Assembly: GCA_944323945.1 (NCBI GenBank)
Contig: CALUUL010000047.1
Coordinates: 1-15,216, forward strand
DNA from: Candidatus Gastranaerophilales bacterium
GTDB taxonomy: Bacteria > Cyanobacteriota > Vampirovibrionia > Gastranaerophilales > Gastranaerophilaceae
Reading direction: 5' to 3'
Length of the DNA stretch: 15,216 nt
In this document: positions 1-7,607 of the stretch, one piece after another
Layout: each line of letters begins with the position of its first letter
Numbering within the stretch: position 1 is the first letter of the stretch
The notes under the pieces: model-generated
Databases searched by the model: none
What the model saw: only the letters and a program-made list of their open reading frames with translations
What the model was told of the DNA's origin: nothing
Position numbers and translations under genes: made by a program

Positions 1-842
1 TTAAAAACAATACTATTTTGTGAATAATTTGTATCCTGATACTCATCAACCAAAAAATATTGATATTTTGATGAAACTTTTTTCAAAAAATCTTCATTAG
101 AATCAAAAACTTCCAAAACCATATTAATCATATCATTAAAATCAATATAGTTTTTTTGCTTTAATCTTATATCATATTTTTCATATATATCCCAAGCTTC
201 TTTAGCTTTCGCCATTTTCTTTTTTTGAGATTCAAAATTGTTCAAAAATGTTTTTACAAGCTTCCCCTTTTGCTCACGTTGAGTATATTCAACAATTAAT
301 TCATCCATTTTTCCTTGCCAAGCAGGATGTGTTTCCAATGTATTAAAATACTCATCCTTAGTTACTTGATTAGATTTGATTTCGTCAACAATATTTAAAA
401 GTTCAGGAATAAAATAAAAAGCATCACCCCATTTTGTTCTATATACTTCAGGTTTTACTTTTTCAAGTGTTTCTTTCATTATCGATTGTTTTGTTATTTC
501 ATCAACTAAACTAACTCCATCCAAAAGTTCAAATTCATTAGGATATTGTTTTATAATATCATTACAAAATGCATGATATGTATTTATAGTAACAGCTGAA
601 GCAATAGTTCCAATTTCTTTAACAAGTCTTGCTTTCATCTCATTCGCCGCAGCTTCGGAATATGTAAGACATAATATAGATGTAGAGTTAATACATTTTT
701 GAAGCATATATTTAATTCTTTGAATTATAGTAAATGTTTTACCTGTACCAGGACCAGCTAACACCATTACAGGACCATTAACTGTCCTTATACATTCCAA
801 TTGTTTTTCATTTGGTGTTATAACAAGCTTTATATCTTCCAT
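1..842 (-). CDS. UvrD/PcrA-family superfamily 1 DNA helicase, N-terminal part (cut by the window edge)
   Basis: ATP-dependent 3'-5' DNA helicase of the UvrD/Rep/PcrA group, acting in repair or replication-fork maintenance. The window holds the first 280 codons; the rest lies beyond base 1, and no in-frame stop is seen. Visible motifs in order are a Q-motif-like TPNEKQLECI (residues 9-18), Walker A GPGTGKT (30-36), motif Ia LTYSEAAANEMKARL (59-73), an NTYHAFC segment (87-93), and Walker B VDEYQDTN (265-272) with D266/E267 as the expected Mg/ATP residues. The stretch between 100 and 260 is the usual 1B-type insertion. The ATG at 842 is supported by an AGGAA Shine-Dalgarno sequence (854-850) at 7 nt spacing and by the Q motif falling at the usual distance from the N-terminus. 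Whether it is UvrD, PcrA or a nuclease-fused relative cannot be decided without the C-terminal half. Confidence 0.9.
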   Translation of the reverse strand, partial: MEDIKLVITPNEKQLECIRTVNGPVMVLAGPGTGKTFTIIQRIKYMLQKCINSTSILCLTYSEAAANEMKARLVKEIGTIASAVTINTYHAFCNDIIKQYPNEFELLDGVSLVDEITKQSIMKETLEKVKPEVYRTKWGDAFYFIPELLNIVDEIKSNQVTKDEYFNTLETHPAWQGKMDELIVEYTQREQKGKLVKTFLNNFESQKKKMAKAKEAWDIYEKYDIRLKQKNYIDFNDMINMVLEVFDSNEDFLKKVSSKYQYFLVDEYQDTNYSQNSIVF

Positions 843-873
843 ATAATATTTCCTATAATAAATTATTTAATAA

Positions 874-882
874 ATTATATCA
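874..882 (-). promoter_or_regulatory. Candidate extended -10 promoter for the helicase gene
   Basis: On the minus strand, TGATATAAT (882..874) is a TGn-TATAAT extended -10 element. It predicts a start near 867 and a leader of about 25 nt that holds the AGGAA ribosome site. No good -35 hexamer is visible, as expected for extended -10 promoters. The region is so AT-rich that chance matches are common. Confidence 0.4.
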
Positions 883-1004
883 TATATAATTTTCTAAAAA
901 AGATAAAAATAATACTTAATTATAATACTTTGTAGCCATGTGATTTATATACAATTCACAAATTTTATAATACTTTTAAATATATCGTAATAAAACACTT
1001 TTTT

Positions 1005-1040
1005 ACAGAAAATTGAAATAATTTTCTGTTTTTATTTTTT
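1005..1040 (+). terminator. Orphan Rho-independent terminator upstream of the Na/Pi transporter
   Basis: A perfect 10-bp stem, ACAGAAAATT (1005-1014) and AATTTTCTGT (1020-1029), closes a 5-nt loop and is followed by a T-rich tract (1030-1040). The T tract exists only on the + strand side, so this is a + strand terminator. Yet both flanking genes read away from it: the helicase ends far to the left and the transporter begins at 1142. It must therefore end either a short RNA that starts between about 930 and 1000, or act as an attenuator in the transporter leader. A TATAAT at 921-926 and a second small inverted repeat, TGTGA (939-943) / TCACA (956-960), lie just upstream. Confidence 0.6.
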
Positions 1041-1141
1041 GTTTTCTATGTATCAAAATTGTCATAAAAACTATAAAGTAAAAATTATTTTGTATATATT
1101 AAATACTAGTTGGAAATACCTGTAAATAGAAAGAGATATGT

Positions 1142-2923
1142 ATGGATTTATTTTCGATTTTAACTCTTATAGGGGGATTGGCATTTTTCCTCTATGGGAT
1201 ATCTATTATGTCGTCAGGACTTGAAAAAATCGCAGGAGGGAAACTTGAAAAATTACTAAAGAAGATGACTTCAAGTCCTATAAAAGGTTTACTGCTTGGT
1301 GCAGGAATAACAGCAGTTATTCAATCTTCATCAGCAACAACCGTTATGTTAATTGGTCTTGTAAATTCAGGTTTAATGGATTTATCTCAGACTATTAGTG
1401 TTATTATCGGTACTAATATTGGCACAACCATTACTGCTTGGATTATAAGTTTAAGTGGAATTCAAGAAGGTGCTTCGTTTGTTCTTAAACTCTTAAAGCC
1501 TGAATCATTTACTCCGTTACTTGCTTTTATCGGTGTATGTATGATTATGGCAGCCAAAAGTAATAGAAATAAAAGTGTTGGTTCTGTTTTGGTTGGATTT
1601 GCAATATTGATGTTCGGTATGGGATTAATGTCAAGTTCAATGGCACCATTATCTCAAAATGATGATTTTAGAAACGCAATGGTAGCATTTACAAATCCAT
1701 TTCTTGGATTCATAGTTGGACTTGTTATAACTGTTATTATACAAAGTTCATCTGCATCTGTAGGTATTCTGCAAGCGCTGTCAATGGTTGGCGGTGTTAC
1801 TTGGGGTGCTGCAATTCCCATAATTTTAGGTCAAAATTTAGGTACTTGTATTTCTGCAGTACTTGCAAGTATTGGTGTTAGTACAAATGCAAAAAGAGTT
1901 GCTGCTGTCCATGTTATATTTAACAGCATTGGTGCAATTATACTATTGCCTTTATTTTATCTTGCCAATGCTATTTTTAAATTTACGTTTGTTAATATGG
2001 ATATCAATCCTGTTGGAATTGCAATTGTGCATTCAACATATAACATAATAACAGCAATAATGTTATTTAACTTTATTAAATTTATTGAAAAATTAGCAAT
2101 AAAAATTGTACCTGAAACAAAGAAAGAATCTGACAAGAAAATATTCTTAGATGATAGACTATTAAATACCCCAACACTTGCAATTTCTGAATGTTTTACA
2201 AAAACAATTGAAATGGCGGAAATAGTAAGATATAACTACATAACTTCAACTAAAATGTTAAAAAGCTTCCATAGAAAGAAAGTTGAAGAAATTCAAGAAA
2301 ATGAATCTACAATTGATACATTTGAAGATTATCTTAACTCCTACTTATTAAAACTTTCGGGAAGAGAATTAACAGAAGCAGACAATAATAAAATTTCACA
2401 AGTTATGCTTGCAATAGGTGACTTTGAAAGAATAGGCGACCACGCTACGAATATTTTGAAATATGCTGAAAAATTAAATGACTCCAAAACAAAATTTTCA
2501 GAGGAAGCAGTTGAAGAAATTAAGACAATTGTAGGGGCTGTTTCTGAGATTTATGATATGACTCTTGACTGTTACAAAACAGACGATTTAGAACTTGCTC
2601 AAAAAATTGAACCTCTAGAAGCCGTTATCAAAAAAGGGGTTAAAAGAGCTAAAAATAATCATATTCAACGACTACAAAACGGTCAATGCAGTGCAGAAAA
2701 AAGCTTTATGTTTTCTGATTTGTTAAACGATTTAAGAAGAATTGCTGCACACTGTAGTAATATTGCAACAGGAGTAATTCAACTTCACGATATAACTATC
2801 AATAAACATGAATACAACCATAGAAACAAAGATGAAGATATGGAATTCAAAAACAGATACAAAGACTATAAATCAAGATACAAAGTTATAAAAAGAAATA
2901 AAGAAGCTATATCTTCCAAATAA
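1142..2923 (+). CDS. Na+/phosphate cotransporter family protein (PNaS, NptA/YjbB-like) with C-terminal PhoU-like domain
   Basis: Inner-membrane sodium-coupled phosphate carrier. The membrane part (about residues 1-320) shows the internal duplication typical of the family: QSSSATT at 61-67 paired with GTNIGTT (90-96), and QSSSASV at 201-207 paired with GQNLGTC (230-236). These QSSS repeats form the substrate and sodium sites in the family. Residues about 345-555 form a helical PhoU-like domain, with ERIGDH (429-434) in its first half and DLLNDLRRIAAHCSNIATG (526-544) in the second. The tail (560-593) is rich in Lys, Arg and Asp. At 593 residues it has the normal length of the PhoU-fused subfamily. 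The start follows an AAGAGA-type weak ribosome site. The gene stands alone, with no pho regulator genes nearby. The PhoU-like part may tune transport to phosphate status; YjbB-type relatives can also export phosphate, so direction is not certain. Confidence 0.92.
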   Translation: MDLFSILTLIGGLAFFLYGISIMSSGLEKIAGGKLEKLLKKMTSSPIKGLLLGAGITAVIQSSSATTVMLIGLVNSGLMDLSQTISVIIGTNIGTTITAWIISLSGIQEGASFVLKLLKPESFTPLLAFIGVCMIMAAKSNRNKSVGSVLVGFAILMFGMGLMSSSMAPLSQNDDFRNAMVAFTNPFLGFIVGLVITVIIQSSSASVGILQALSMVGGVTWGAAIPIILGQNLGTCISAVLASIGVSTNAKRVAAVHVIFNSIGAIILLPLFYLANAIFKFTFVNMDINPVGIAIVHSTYNIITAIMLFNFIKFIEKLAIKIVPETKKESDKKIFLDDRLLNTPTLAISECFTKTIEMAEIVRYNYITSTKMLKSFHRKKVEEIQENESTIDTFEDYLNSYLLKLSGRELTEADNNKISQVMLAIGDFERIGDHATNILKYAEKLNDSKTKFSEEAVEEIKTIVGAVSEIYDMTLDCYKTDDLELAQKIEPLEAVIKKGVKRAKNNHIQRLQNGQCSAEKSFMFSDLLNDLRRIAAHCSNIATGVIQLHDITINKHEYNHRNKDEDMEFKNRYKDYKSRYKVIKRNKEAISSK

Positions 2924-2948
2924 AAATATTATTATATAAATAGAATTT

Positions 2949-2989
2949 AAAAAGTTTGTAATTTAGTCAGAAATATTACAAACTTTTTT
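2949..2989. terminator. Two-way Rho-independent terminator between the Na/Pi transporter and tRNA-Ser
   Basis: A 14-bp perfect inverted repeat, AAAAAGTTTGTAAT (2949-2962) and ATTACAAACTTTTT (2975-2988), closes a 12-nt loop. Because the stem is A-rich on one side and T-rich on the other, it ends in a T run on either strand. It can end the transporter transcript on the + strand and the tRNA-Ser transcript on the - strand. Confidence 0.85.
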
Positions 2990-3024
2990 ATAAAAAGAAA
3001 CAAAAATAAATTAAAAAAACAAAA

Positions 3025-3114
3025 TGGCGGAAAGGGTGGGATTCGAACCCACGGCAAAGTTTCCCCTGCACAAACGTTCCAGGTTTGCACCTTAAACCAC
3101 TCGGACACCTCTCC
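3025..3114 (-). tRNA. tRNA-Ser(GGA)
   Basis: Class II tRNA of 90 nt. On the minus strand the acceptor arm GGAGAGG (3114..3108) pairs with CCTTTCC, with one G-U wobble. The anticodon stem CAAAC/GTTTG encloses the loop CTGGAAC, giving anticodon GGA, which reads the serine codons TCC and TCT. The long variable arm expected for serine tRNAs is present, as is a standard T arm with TTCGAAT. The discriminator G and the CCA end are encoded (3025-3028). Confidence 0.96.
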
Positions 3115-3131
3115 AAACATTTGCATATATA

Positions 3132-3160
3132 TTTATAACAAAGATTATCTATGCAGTCAA
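3132..3160 (-). promoter_or_regulatory. Sigma70-type promoter for tRNA-Ser
   Basis: On the minus strand TTGACT (3160..3155) is followed after exactly 17 nt by TATAAA (3137..3132). This predicts a start near 3125, about 10 nt before the mature 5' end of tRNA-Ser. It is the best-matched promoter in the window, as expected for a stable RNA gene. Confidence 0.8.
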
Positions 3161-3170
3161 ATAATTTTAA

Positions 3171-3524
3171 TTATATTCGTTTATTTATAGATTTTCGTTT
3201 TAACTTATCTAGCTCTTTTGCTACATTAATGAGATACTCAATTTCGATATCAGAAAATTTATTTAATATCTTCATATAACATTTTCTCGACGAATTTATT
3301 TCTTGTTGCGGATCAATATCTTCTGCAAAATCTTTTAATGTTATATCTAGTGAATCTAGAATTTTGACAAAATTCTCAAATTTGGGATAATGAACTCCAG
3401 TTTCAATCTTTGAAATTTGTTTTTCTGTAACTCCAATTTTTTCAGCTAAATCATGTTGAGTCAAGCCTTGTCTTTGTCTAAATTTTCTAATTCTTTTTCC
3501 TATTACAATTTTCGAATTTTCCAT
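3171..3524 (-). CDS. Small XRE/Cro-type helix-turn-helix transcriptional regulator
   Basis: DNA-binding regulator of 117 residues from the ATG at 3524. The HTH_3 domain spans about residues 10-66. It has RIRKFRQRQGLTQHDLAEKI (11-30) as the first helices, then the turn, then VTEKQISKIETG (32-43) as the recognition helix, with the family-typical QISKIE core. The remaining 50 residues contain a second helical segment (about 84-110) rich in Lys and Glu, perhaps for dimerisation. The frame stays open upstream to a GTG at 3545, but the ATG at 3524 is preferred: it has GGTG (3533..3530) at 5 nt spacing and the domain begins at the usual distance. It is divergent from the twin-HKD gene at 3671 across about 145 bp, so it may control itself and that gene; this is inference from position. 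Its stop lies only 11 bp from the tRNA-Ser promoter. Confidence 0.88.
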   Translation of the reverse strand: MENSKIVIGKRIRKFRQRQGLTQHDLAEKIGVTEKQISKIETGVHYPKFENFVKILDSLDITLKDFAEDIDPQQEINSSRKCYMKILNKFSDIEIEYLINVAKELDKLKRKSINKRI

Positions 3525-3547
3525 ATTATCACCATAATAAAACACTA

Positions 3548-3575
3548 GTTATATGTTAGTTTCCACAAAATACAA
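3548..3575 (-). promoter_or_regulatory. Candidate promoter for the XRE regulator, with possible operator half-sites
   Basis: On the minus strand TTGTAT (3575..3570) and TATAAC (3553..3548) are 16 nt apart. The -10 lies inside a loose inverted repeat, ACTA (3544-3547) and TAGT (3557-3560). That is where an autoregulating XRE protein would be expected to bind, but the symmetry is short and could be chance. Confidence 0.4.
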
Positions 3576-3658
3576 ATAGAACACAGTCTAACGCACTAAA
3601 CCAAAATTATTATATAACGTTAAAAAGAACCTATTTATATAAACCATTCCTTTTACTG

Positions 3659-3664
3659 TATAAT
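3659..3664 (+). promoter_or_regulatory. -10 element immediately before the twin-HKD gene (possible leaderless start)
   Basis: TATAAT at 3659-3664 is a consensus -10 only 6 nt before the ATG at 3671, so transcription would begin at or next to the start codon. No Shine-Dalgarno sequence is visible in the bases before the ATG, which fits a leaderless mRNA. No -35 is convincing at 16-18 nt upstream. Confidence 0.4.
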
Positions 3665-3670
3665 AAATTT

Positions 3671-5425
3671 ATGAAGAAAAATATTTTACTCTTTTTATTT
3701 ATTATTACAATTTTCTTGTTTTTTTTCTATAGACAATCGATTAGTCAATATAAAGTATTCAAAATAGAATCACCCACAAGAATTTTTATTGATACAAATA
3801 AAAATCTTATTTTTGATGAAACAGAACCATTAATAATAAAAAATATTAAAACTTTAGATAAAGACTCTAACTTAAAAGAATATCCGATTTTAAATGAAAT
3901 TACAAACCAACAAAAAAGATATATAGAATTTGAAACAATAAAATTATCACATAAATTATTAATGAATAAATTTATTACTATTAAAAATAATGAAATTTTC
4001 GTTAATAACAAAAAATACTCCCAACTTTTATTAGATAAAAAACTTGCATTTAATGATAATAAAGAAACTCAGAAAAAATTATTAAATTATATAAAATCAA
4101 TAAATTTAGATGAATACTTTCTTTATAATCAAAAAACTAAAAAATTTTATGCGTTATATACTGAAAATAAAATCAATTTTAATGACTATAAATTAGTACA
4201 TATTTCAAAAATACAAAATTTAGGTAAATACAGAAATCTTTACCTTAATTCAGAAAAGACTAAAATTTATAAAAATCATGAAAAAACAACAAAAGAAGAT
4301 TTATCAACATTTAAGATTTCCAATTTAAATATTTTTTTTCAAGATATCAATAGAATAAATAAACCAATAAATAAATGTAATTCATTAGCATGTAAAACTC
4401 TAAAAAAAGAAATAGACAACAGCAATGAATCAATTGATTTTGCAATATACGGAATAAATAATCAGCCTGAAATTATTGTTGCACTTGTCAATGCTAAGAA
4501 AAGAGGTGTAAAAATTAGGTGGGTATGTGATTTTGATAAAAAAAATAATAATTATTATCCTGACACTGAAAAATTAAAGAAATACATAAATTCATATAAA
4601 ACTGATGAAGAATATGACAAAAAAAACCCACAAGCAATTATGCACAACAAATTTTTTATATTTGATGAAAAAAAAGTTTGGACAGGTTCAGCAAATATAA
4701 CTAATACTGATTTAACAGATTTTAATGCAAACTATTCAATATTAATTCAATCGCAACAAATTGCCCGTATTTATAAAAAAGAATTTGAACAGATGTACTA
4801 TGGAAATTTTCACACTCATAAAAAACAAATTAAAAAGACAATAATAAACTTCGACAAAAATACAAAAATTAAAATCCTTTTTTCTCCTCAAGATAAAATT
4901 ATTGATAATGATATTATTCCTATAATCTTAAATGCTAAGAAATACATATACATACCTATATTTTTTATAACTCATAAAGAAATAGAAAATGCTCTAATAA
5001 GAGCAAAAAGAAAAGGTGTAGAAATAAAAATCATAAATGATGCAACAAATGCTCATTCAAAATATACAATACATAAAAGACTAAGAAAAGAAAACATAAA
5101 AGTTAAAACAGAAAACTATGCAGGAAAAATGCACATAAAAGGAATGTTTGTTGATGATGAAATTAGTATAATTGGCTCTATGAATTTTACAAAAAGTGCA
5201 AATAACAAAAATGATGAAAATATTATAATAATTTATAATAAAGAAATAACAAAATATTTTCGAAAAACTTTTATATATCTTTGGAAAAAAATACCTAGTA
5301 AATATGAATACTTTGACCCTAGAGCAGAATCTATTGAATCAATTGGTTCTTGTAATGATGGAATTGACAATAATTTTGATGGAAAAATCGATGCGGATGA
5401 TATTGGTTGCCAAATAAAGAATTAA
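3671..5425 (+). CDS. Membrane-anchored phospholipase D-like protein with two HKD motifs and EF-hand-like loops
   Basis: Probable phosphodiesterase of the PLD superfamily (phospholipase, cardiolipin synthase or nuclease; the substrate cannot be told). Residues 5-20 form a hydrophobic N-terminal segment after KK, a signal anchor or uncleaved signal, so the body is probably periplasmic or external. The first HKD motif has H325, K327, D332 followed by G339-S340-N342; the second has H488, K490, D495 followed by G502-S503-N505. Both are intact, as needed for the two halves to form one active site. Near the C-terminus, D566, N568, D570-G571, I573, D574 and D577 fit an EF-hand calcium loop, flanked by C561 and C580. 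A weaker loop of the same kind lies at 41-52 (D41, N43, N45, D49, E52). Residues 85-130 faintly resemble the end of a thermonuclease-like fold; this is weak. It is Lys/Asn/Ile-rich and even more AT-biased than its neighbours. It diverges from the XRE gene and its stop overlaps that of the LptD-like gene. Confidence 0.87.
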   Translation: MKKNILLFLFIITIFLFFFYRQSISQYKVFKIESPTRIFIDTNKNLIFDETEPLIIKNIKTLDKDSNLKEYPILNEITNQQKRYIEFETIKLSHKLLMNKFITIKNNEIFVNNKKYSQLLLDKKLAFNDNKETQKKLLNYIKSINLDEYFLYNQKTKKFYALYTENKINFNDYKLVHISKIQNLGKYRNLYLNSEKTKIYKNHEKTTKEDLSTFKISNLNIFFQDINRINKPINKCNSLACKTLKKEIDNSNESIDFAIYGINNQPEIIVALVNAKKRGVKIRWVCDFDKKNNNYYPDTEKLKKYINSYKTDEEYDKKNPQAIMHNKFFIFDEKKVWTGSANITNTDLTDFNANYSILIQSQQIARIYKKEFEQMYYGNFHTHKKQIKKTIINFDKNTKIKILFSPQDKIIDNDIIPIILNAKKYIYIPIFFITHKEIENALIRAKRKGVEIKIINDATNAHSKYTIHKRLRKENIKVKTENYAGKMHIKGMFVDDEISIIGSMNFTKSANNKNDENIIIIYNKEITKYFRKTFIYLWKKIPSKYEYFDPRAESIESIGSCNDGIDNNFDGKIDADDIGCQIKN

Positions 5426-7596
5426 ACAGTTTCTTTTAAGTATTTTTTATATGACTTTTTCTTTTTCTTTTTTTGTTTTGATTTTTCTTTACCAAATTTA
5501 TCCGGATTTTTTAATACAGATTTCTTAAATTCAATATCTGAGTCTTTTGTACCAACTAACATAGAAAGAATAAACATTGTATTTCTTCTGATTGAATCAT
5601 ATCCAACTGTCAATCTTGCATATTCGGGACCAATACTAACAAGTATCCTATTTTCTTGGAATAAATCATCATTCTTATAGTCACTATTAATTGCTAAAGA
5701 TGCCATATATCCAACTGTCAAATATTTGCATACTTTCAAACTTTCAATGAAAACAAAGTTAGAGCGTCCATATCTATAACGGTCAAAATCAAATGGAGAA
5801 CTTCCAGCTGTAGCAGTTTGATAATACATTAATGCTTGATTCCAAGGGCCAACTTTTGTATTTAATGCAGGACCAATTCTAAATATTCCCATTGTATCTC
5901 CAGAGGTGTATACAGCTGCTGAGGTTTGAGCAACTAATCCGACATTGAAACCAATATTACCTTCTTCATTCTGATATTTATATATAGGCTTATATGTTTG
6001 AGTCATCCATCTAAAACGACCCTCTGCATCTCCCCAATCAACATTTCTTCTATTATCTACAAAAACACCGGCAGAATACATTTGCGAAAAACGAAGCTTC
6101 AAATCTTTTACATAATCAGTCCTTGAATATGTAAGTTGTCCGGAATATTTAGGCATTCTGTATCCTAAAAACCACTCATTCTGATTAGTATATCTTGAAT
6201 AATTCAATAGTAACCCTGGAGCTAATTTATGTCTACCTCTAACAATAAGTTCATCTTTTGAAGTACCATAAGCGACCTCTGTCATATTATATTGATTTCT
6301 GAAACGAGCTATACCACCTATACCTATCTTGTCATCCTTATAGGTTAATATTGGTGCTAACTTTAATGTAGATCCTCCAGGTACATTTAATACAACTGCA
6401 GGACCAATATGTGAGCCCAACATACTTTGTGAACCAAGTTCAGGGAAATTACTTTCAACACTACTATGAGTTTTATTTGTAACTATTTTTACAGATGGAA
6501 CTTTTGCAATTTTATAGTTTTTTAAATATAAATCTGCATTTTTTATGGTAATTACTTCATGCTCATCTTTTGAGTCAATTACAATTGTATTAGCTTTTAA
6601 TTTATATACTCCTTTTGAATCTTTATTCATTAAACTAGGTTTTTGTTGAAATATTCTCCCTTGATCCACATAAGAAGCAAAAGACCTTGCTCCTAAACTA
6701 AGAACTTCATCCTTTAGAATTTTGGCAACACCATCATTTTCTTCTATTCTATCAGAATATATAAAAGCTTCTTTTGCAGATAGTTTTATATCTTCCATTT
6801 TTGTTAAAGGATTTTCTACAAAACCACTTGGTTCACTTAAATCAATTCTTATAAAATCACCTTCTGTTGTTGAATCTTGCGTAGTTAAAACAACATTTTC
6901 ACTTGCTTTTAATATATTTCTATCATAATTAAATACAATCTTATTCGCAGTTAATATCAAATTTTGTCTTTTAAATTGAACCTTTGCATTACCAACCGCC
7001 TCAACTTCGTATCTTTCAGGGAAATATTCCATATAATCTGCAGTAAACTCTATACCAGGATCAACTTCTTGATTATTTTCAGCTTTTTCTTTCTTCTTTT
7101 TACCAAATGAAAAAAATCTATCTTTAAAAGACTCTTTTCCCTCATTTTTTTGTATTTTTTCTAATTCTTTTTGTTTTTCTCTTTCTTCTGCCCTTAATTC
7201 TTTTTCTAATTCTGCTTTTGTCAAACTCTTTCTAGGTATTGAGACAAAAGAATCATCTTTTACTCCAACAATATTCTTATCATTTTTTTCTTCTTCAACT
7301 TCATTATTTAAACCAGGAACAACATCTTCTATTGTTTTTTTTACTTCACTTTCTTTTTCAATATTTTTTTCTAGCTCTTTTTGTTTTTTTCGCTCTTTTC
7401 TTGTCTGCCATTTATTCTTTATTATATTAACAATTGAATCTTGATCTTCAGGCATCTCTTCTTCATTAATATAAGTTGGATTTAAAGAAGAGTAAAAAGG
7501 ATCTATTCCCATCTCTGGATAATAATCAGCTGTATAAGCAACATTAGAAGACATAAATATTATTAAAGATATTAATATAAAATATTTTTTGTTCAC
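5422..7596 (-). CDS. LptD/OstA-like outer-membrane LPS-assembly protein
   Basis: Probable outer-membrane barrel for LPS (or related glycolipid) insertion. The start is GTG at 7596 with AAGG just after the preceding stop. Residues 1-23 are a signal peptide (NKK, hydrophobic core, cleavage near VAYTA). Residues 62-178 are a long Lys/Glu-rich linker of helical, coiled-coil type. Residues 182-255 form an OstA/LptA-like beta domain, with the hallmark FTADYMEYFPERYEVEAVGN (184-203) and VQFKRQNLILTANKIVFNY (206-224), describing stacked strands as in LptA and the LptD N-terminus. From about 390 to 690 the sequence alternates in the manner of a beta-barrel rich in Tyr, Gly and Arg. It ends in a basic tail (700-724) holding a run of six lysines. 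At 724 residues it is near LptD length (E. coli about 780), but the linker and tail are unusual. It lies 11 nt after the M23 gene, in one operon. Assignment to LptD rather than another OstA-domain barrel is likely but not proven. Confidence 0.75.
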   Translation of the reverse strand: MNKKYFILISLIIFMSSNVAYTADYYPEMGIDPFYSSLNPTYINEEEMPEDQDSIVNIIKNKWQTRKERKKQKELEKNIEKESEVKKTIEDVVPGLNNEVEEEKNDKNIVGVKDDSFVSIPRKSLTKAELEKELRAEEREKQKELEKIQKNEGKESFKDRFFSFGKKKKEKAENNQEVDPGIEFTADYMEYFPERYEVEAVGNAKVQFKRQNLILTANKIVFNYDRNILKASENVVLTTQDSTTEGDFIRIDLSEPSGFVENPLTKMEDIKLSAKEAFIYSDRIEENDGVAKILKDEVLSLGARSFASYVDQGRIFQQKPSLMNKDSKGVYKLKANTIVIDSKDEHEVITIKNADLYLKNYKIAKVPSVKIVTNKTHSSVESNFPELGSQSMLGSHIGPAVVLNVPGGSTLKLAPILTYKDDKIGIGGIARFRNQYNMTEVAYGTSKDELIVRGRHKLAPGLLLNYSRYTNQNEWFLGYRMPKYSGQLTYSRTDYVKDLKLRFSQMYSAGVFVDNRRNVDWGDAEGRFRWMTQTYKPIYKYQNEEGNIGFNVGLVAQTSAAVYTSGDTMGIFRIGPALNTKVGPWNQALMYYQTATAGSSPFDFDRYRYGRSNFVFIESLKVCKYLTVGYMASLAINSDYKNDDLFQENRILVSIGPEYARLTVGYDSIRRNTMFILSMLVGTKDSDIEFKKSVLKNPDKFGKEKSKQKKKKKKSYKKYLKETV

Positions 7597-7607
7597 TTTT
7601 AATTACC

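Noticed and set aside
939..960. CRP-type site TGTGA...TCACA
   Set aside because: The half-sites are 12 nt apart rather than 6, so it fits a hairpin better than a CRP operator.
1048..1125. 25-codon frame in the leader of the Na/Pi transporter
   Set aside because: Short, without a ribosome site and with Lys/Tyr/Ile-rich chance composition.
3525..3545. Upstream GTG start of the XRE regulator
   Set aside because: No ribosome site before it, and it would lie over the candidate -10; the ATG at 3524 fits the domain boundary.
3745..4011. 88-codon minus strand frame inside the twin-HKD gene
   Set aside because: Antisense shadow; the hydrophobic translation is the complement of Lys/Asn codons.
6722..7430. 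Open + strand frames of 60-70 codons inside the LptD-like gene
   Set aside because: Antisense shadows of the Lys/Glu-rich coding strand; no ribosome sites.
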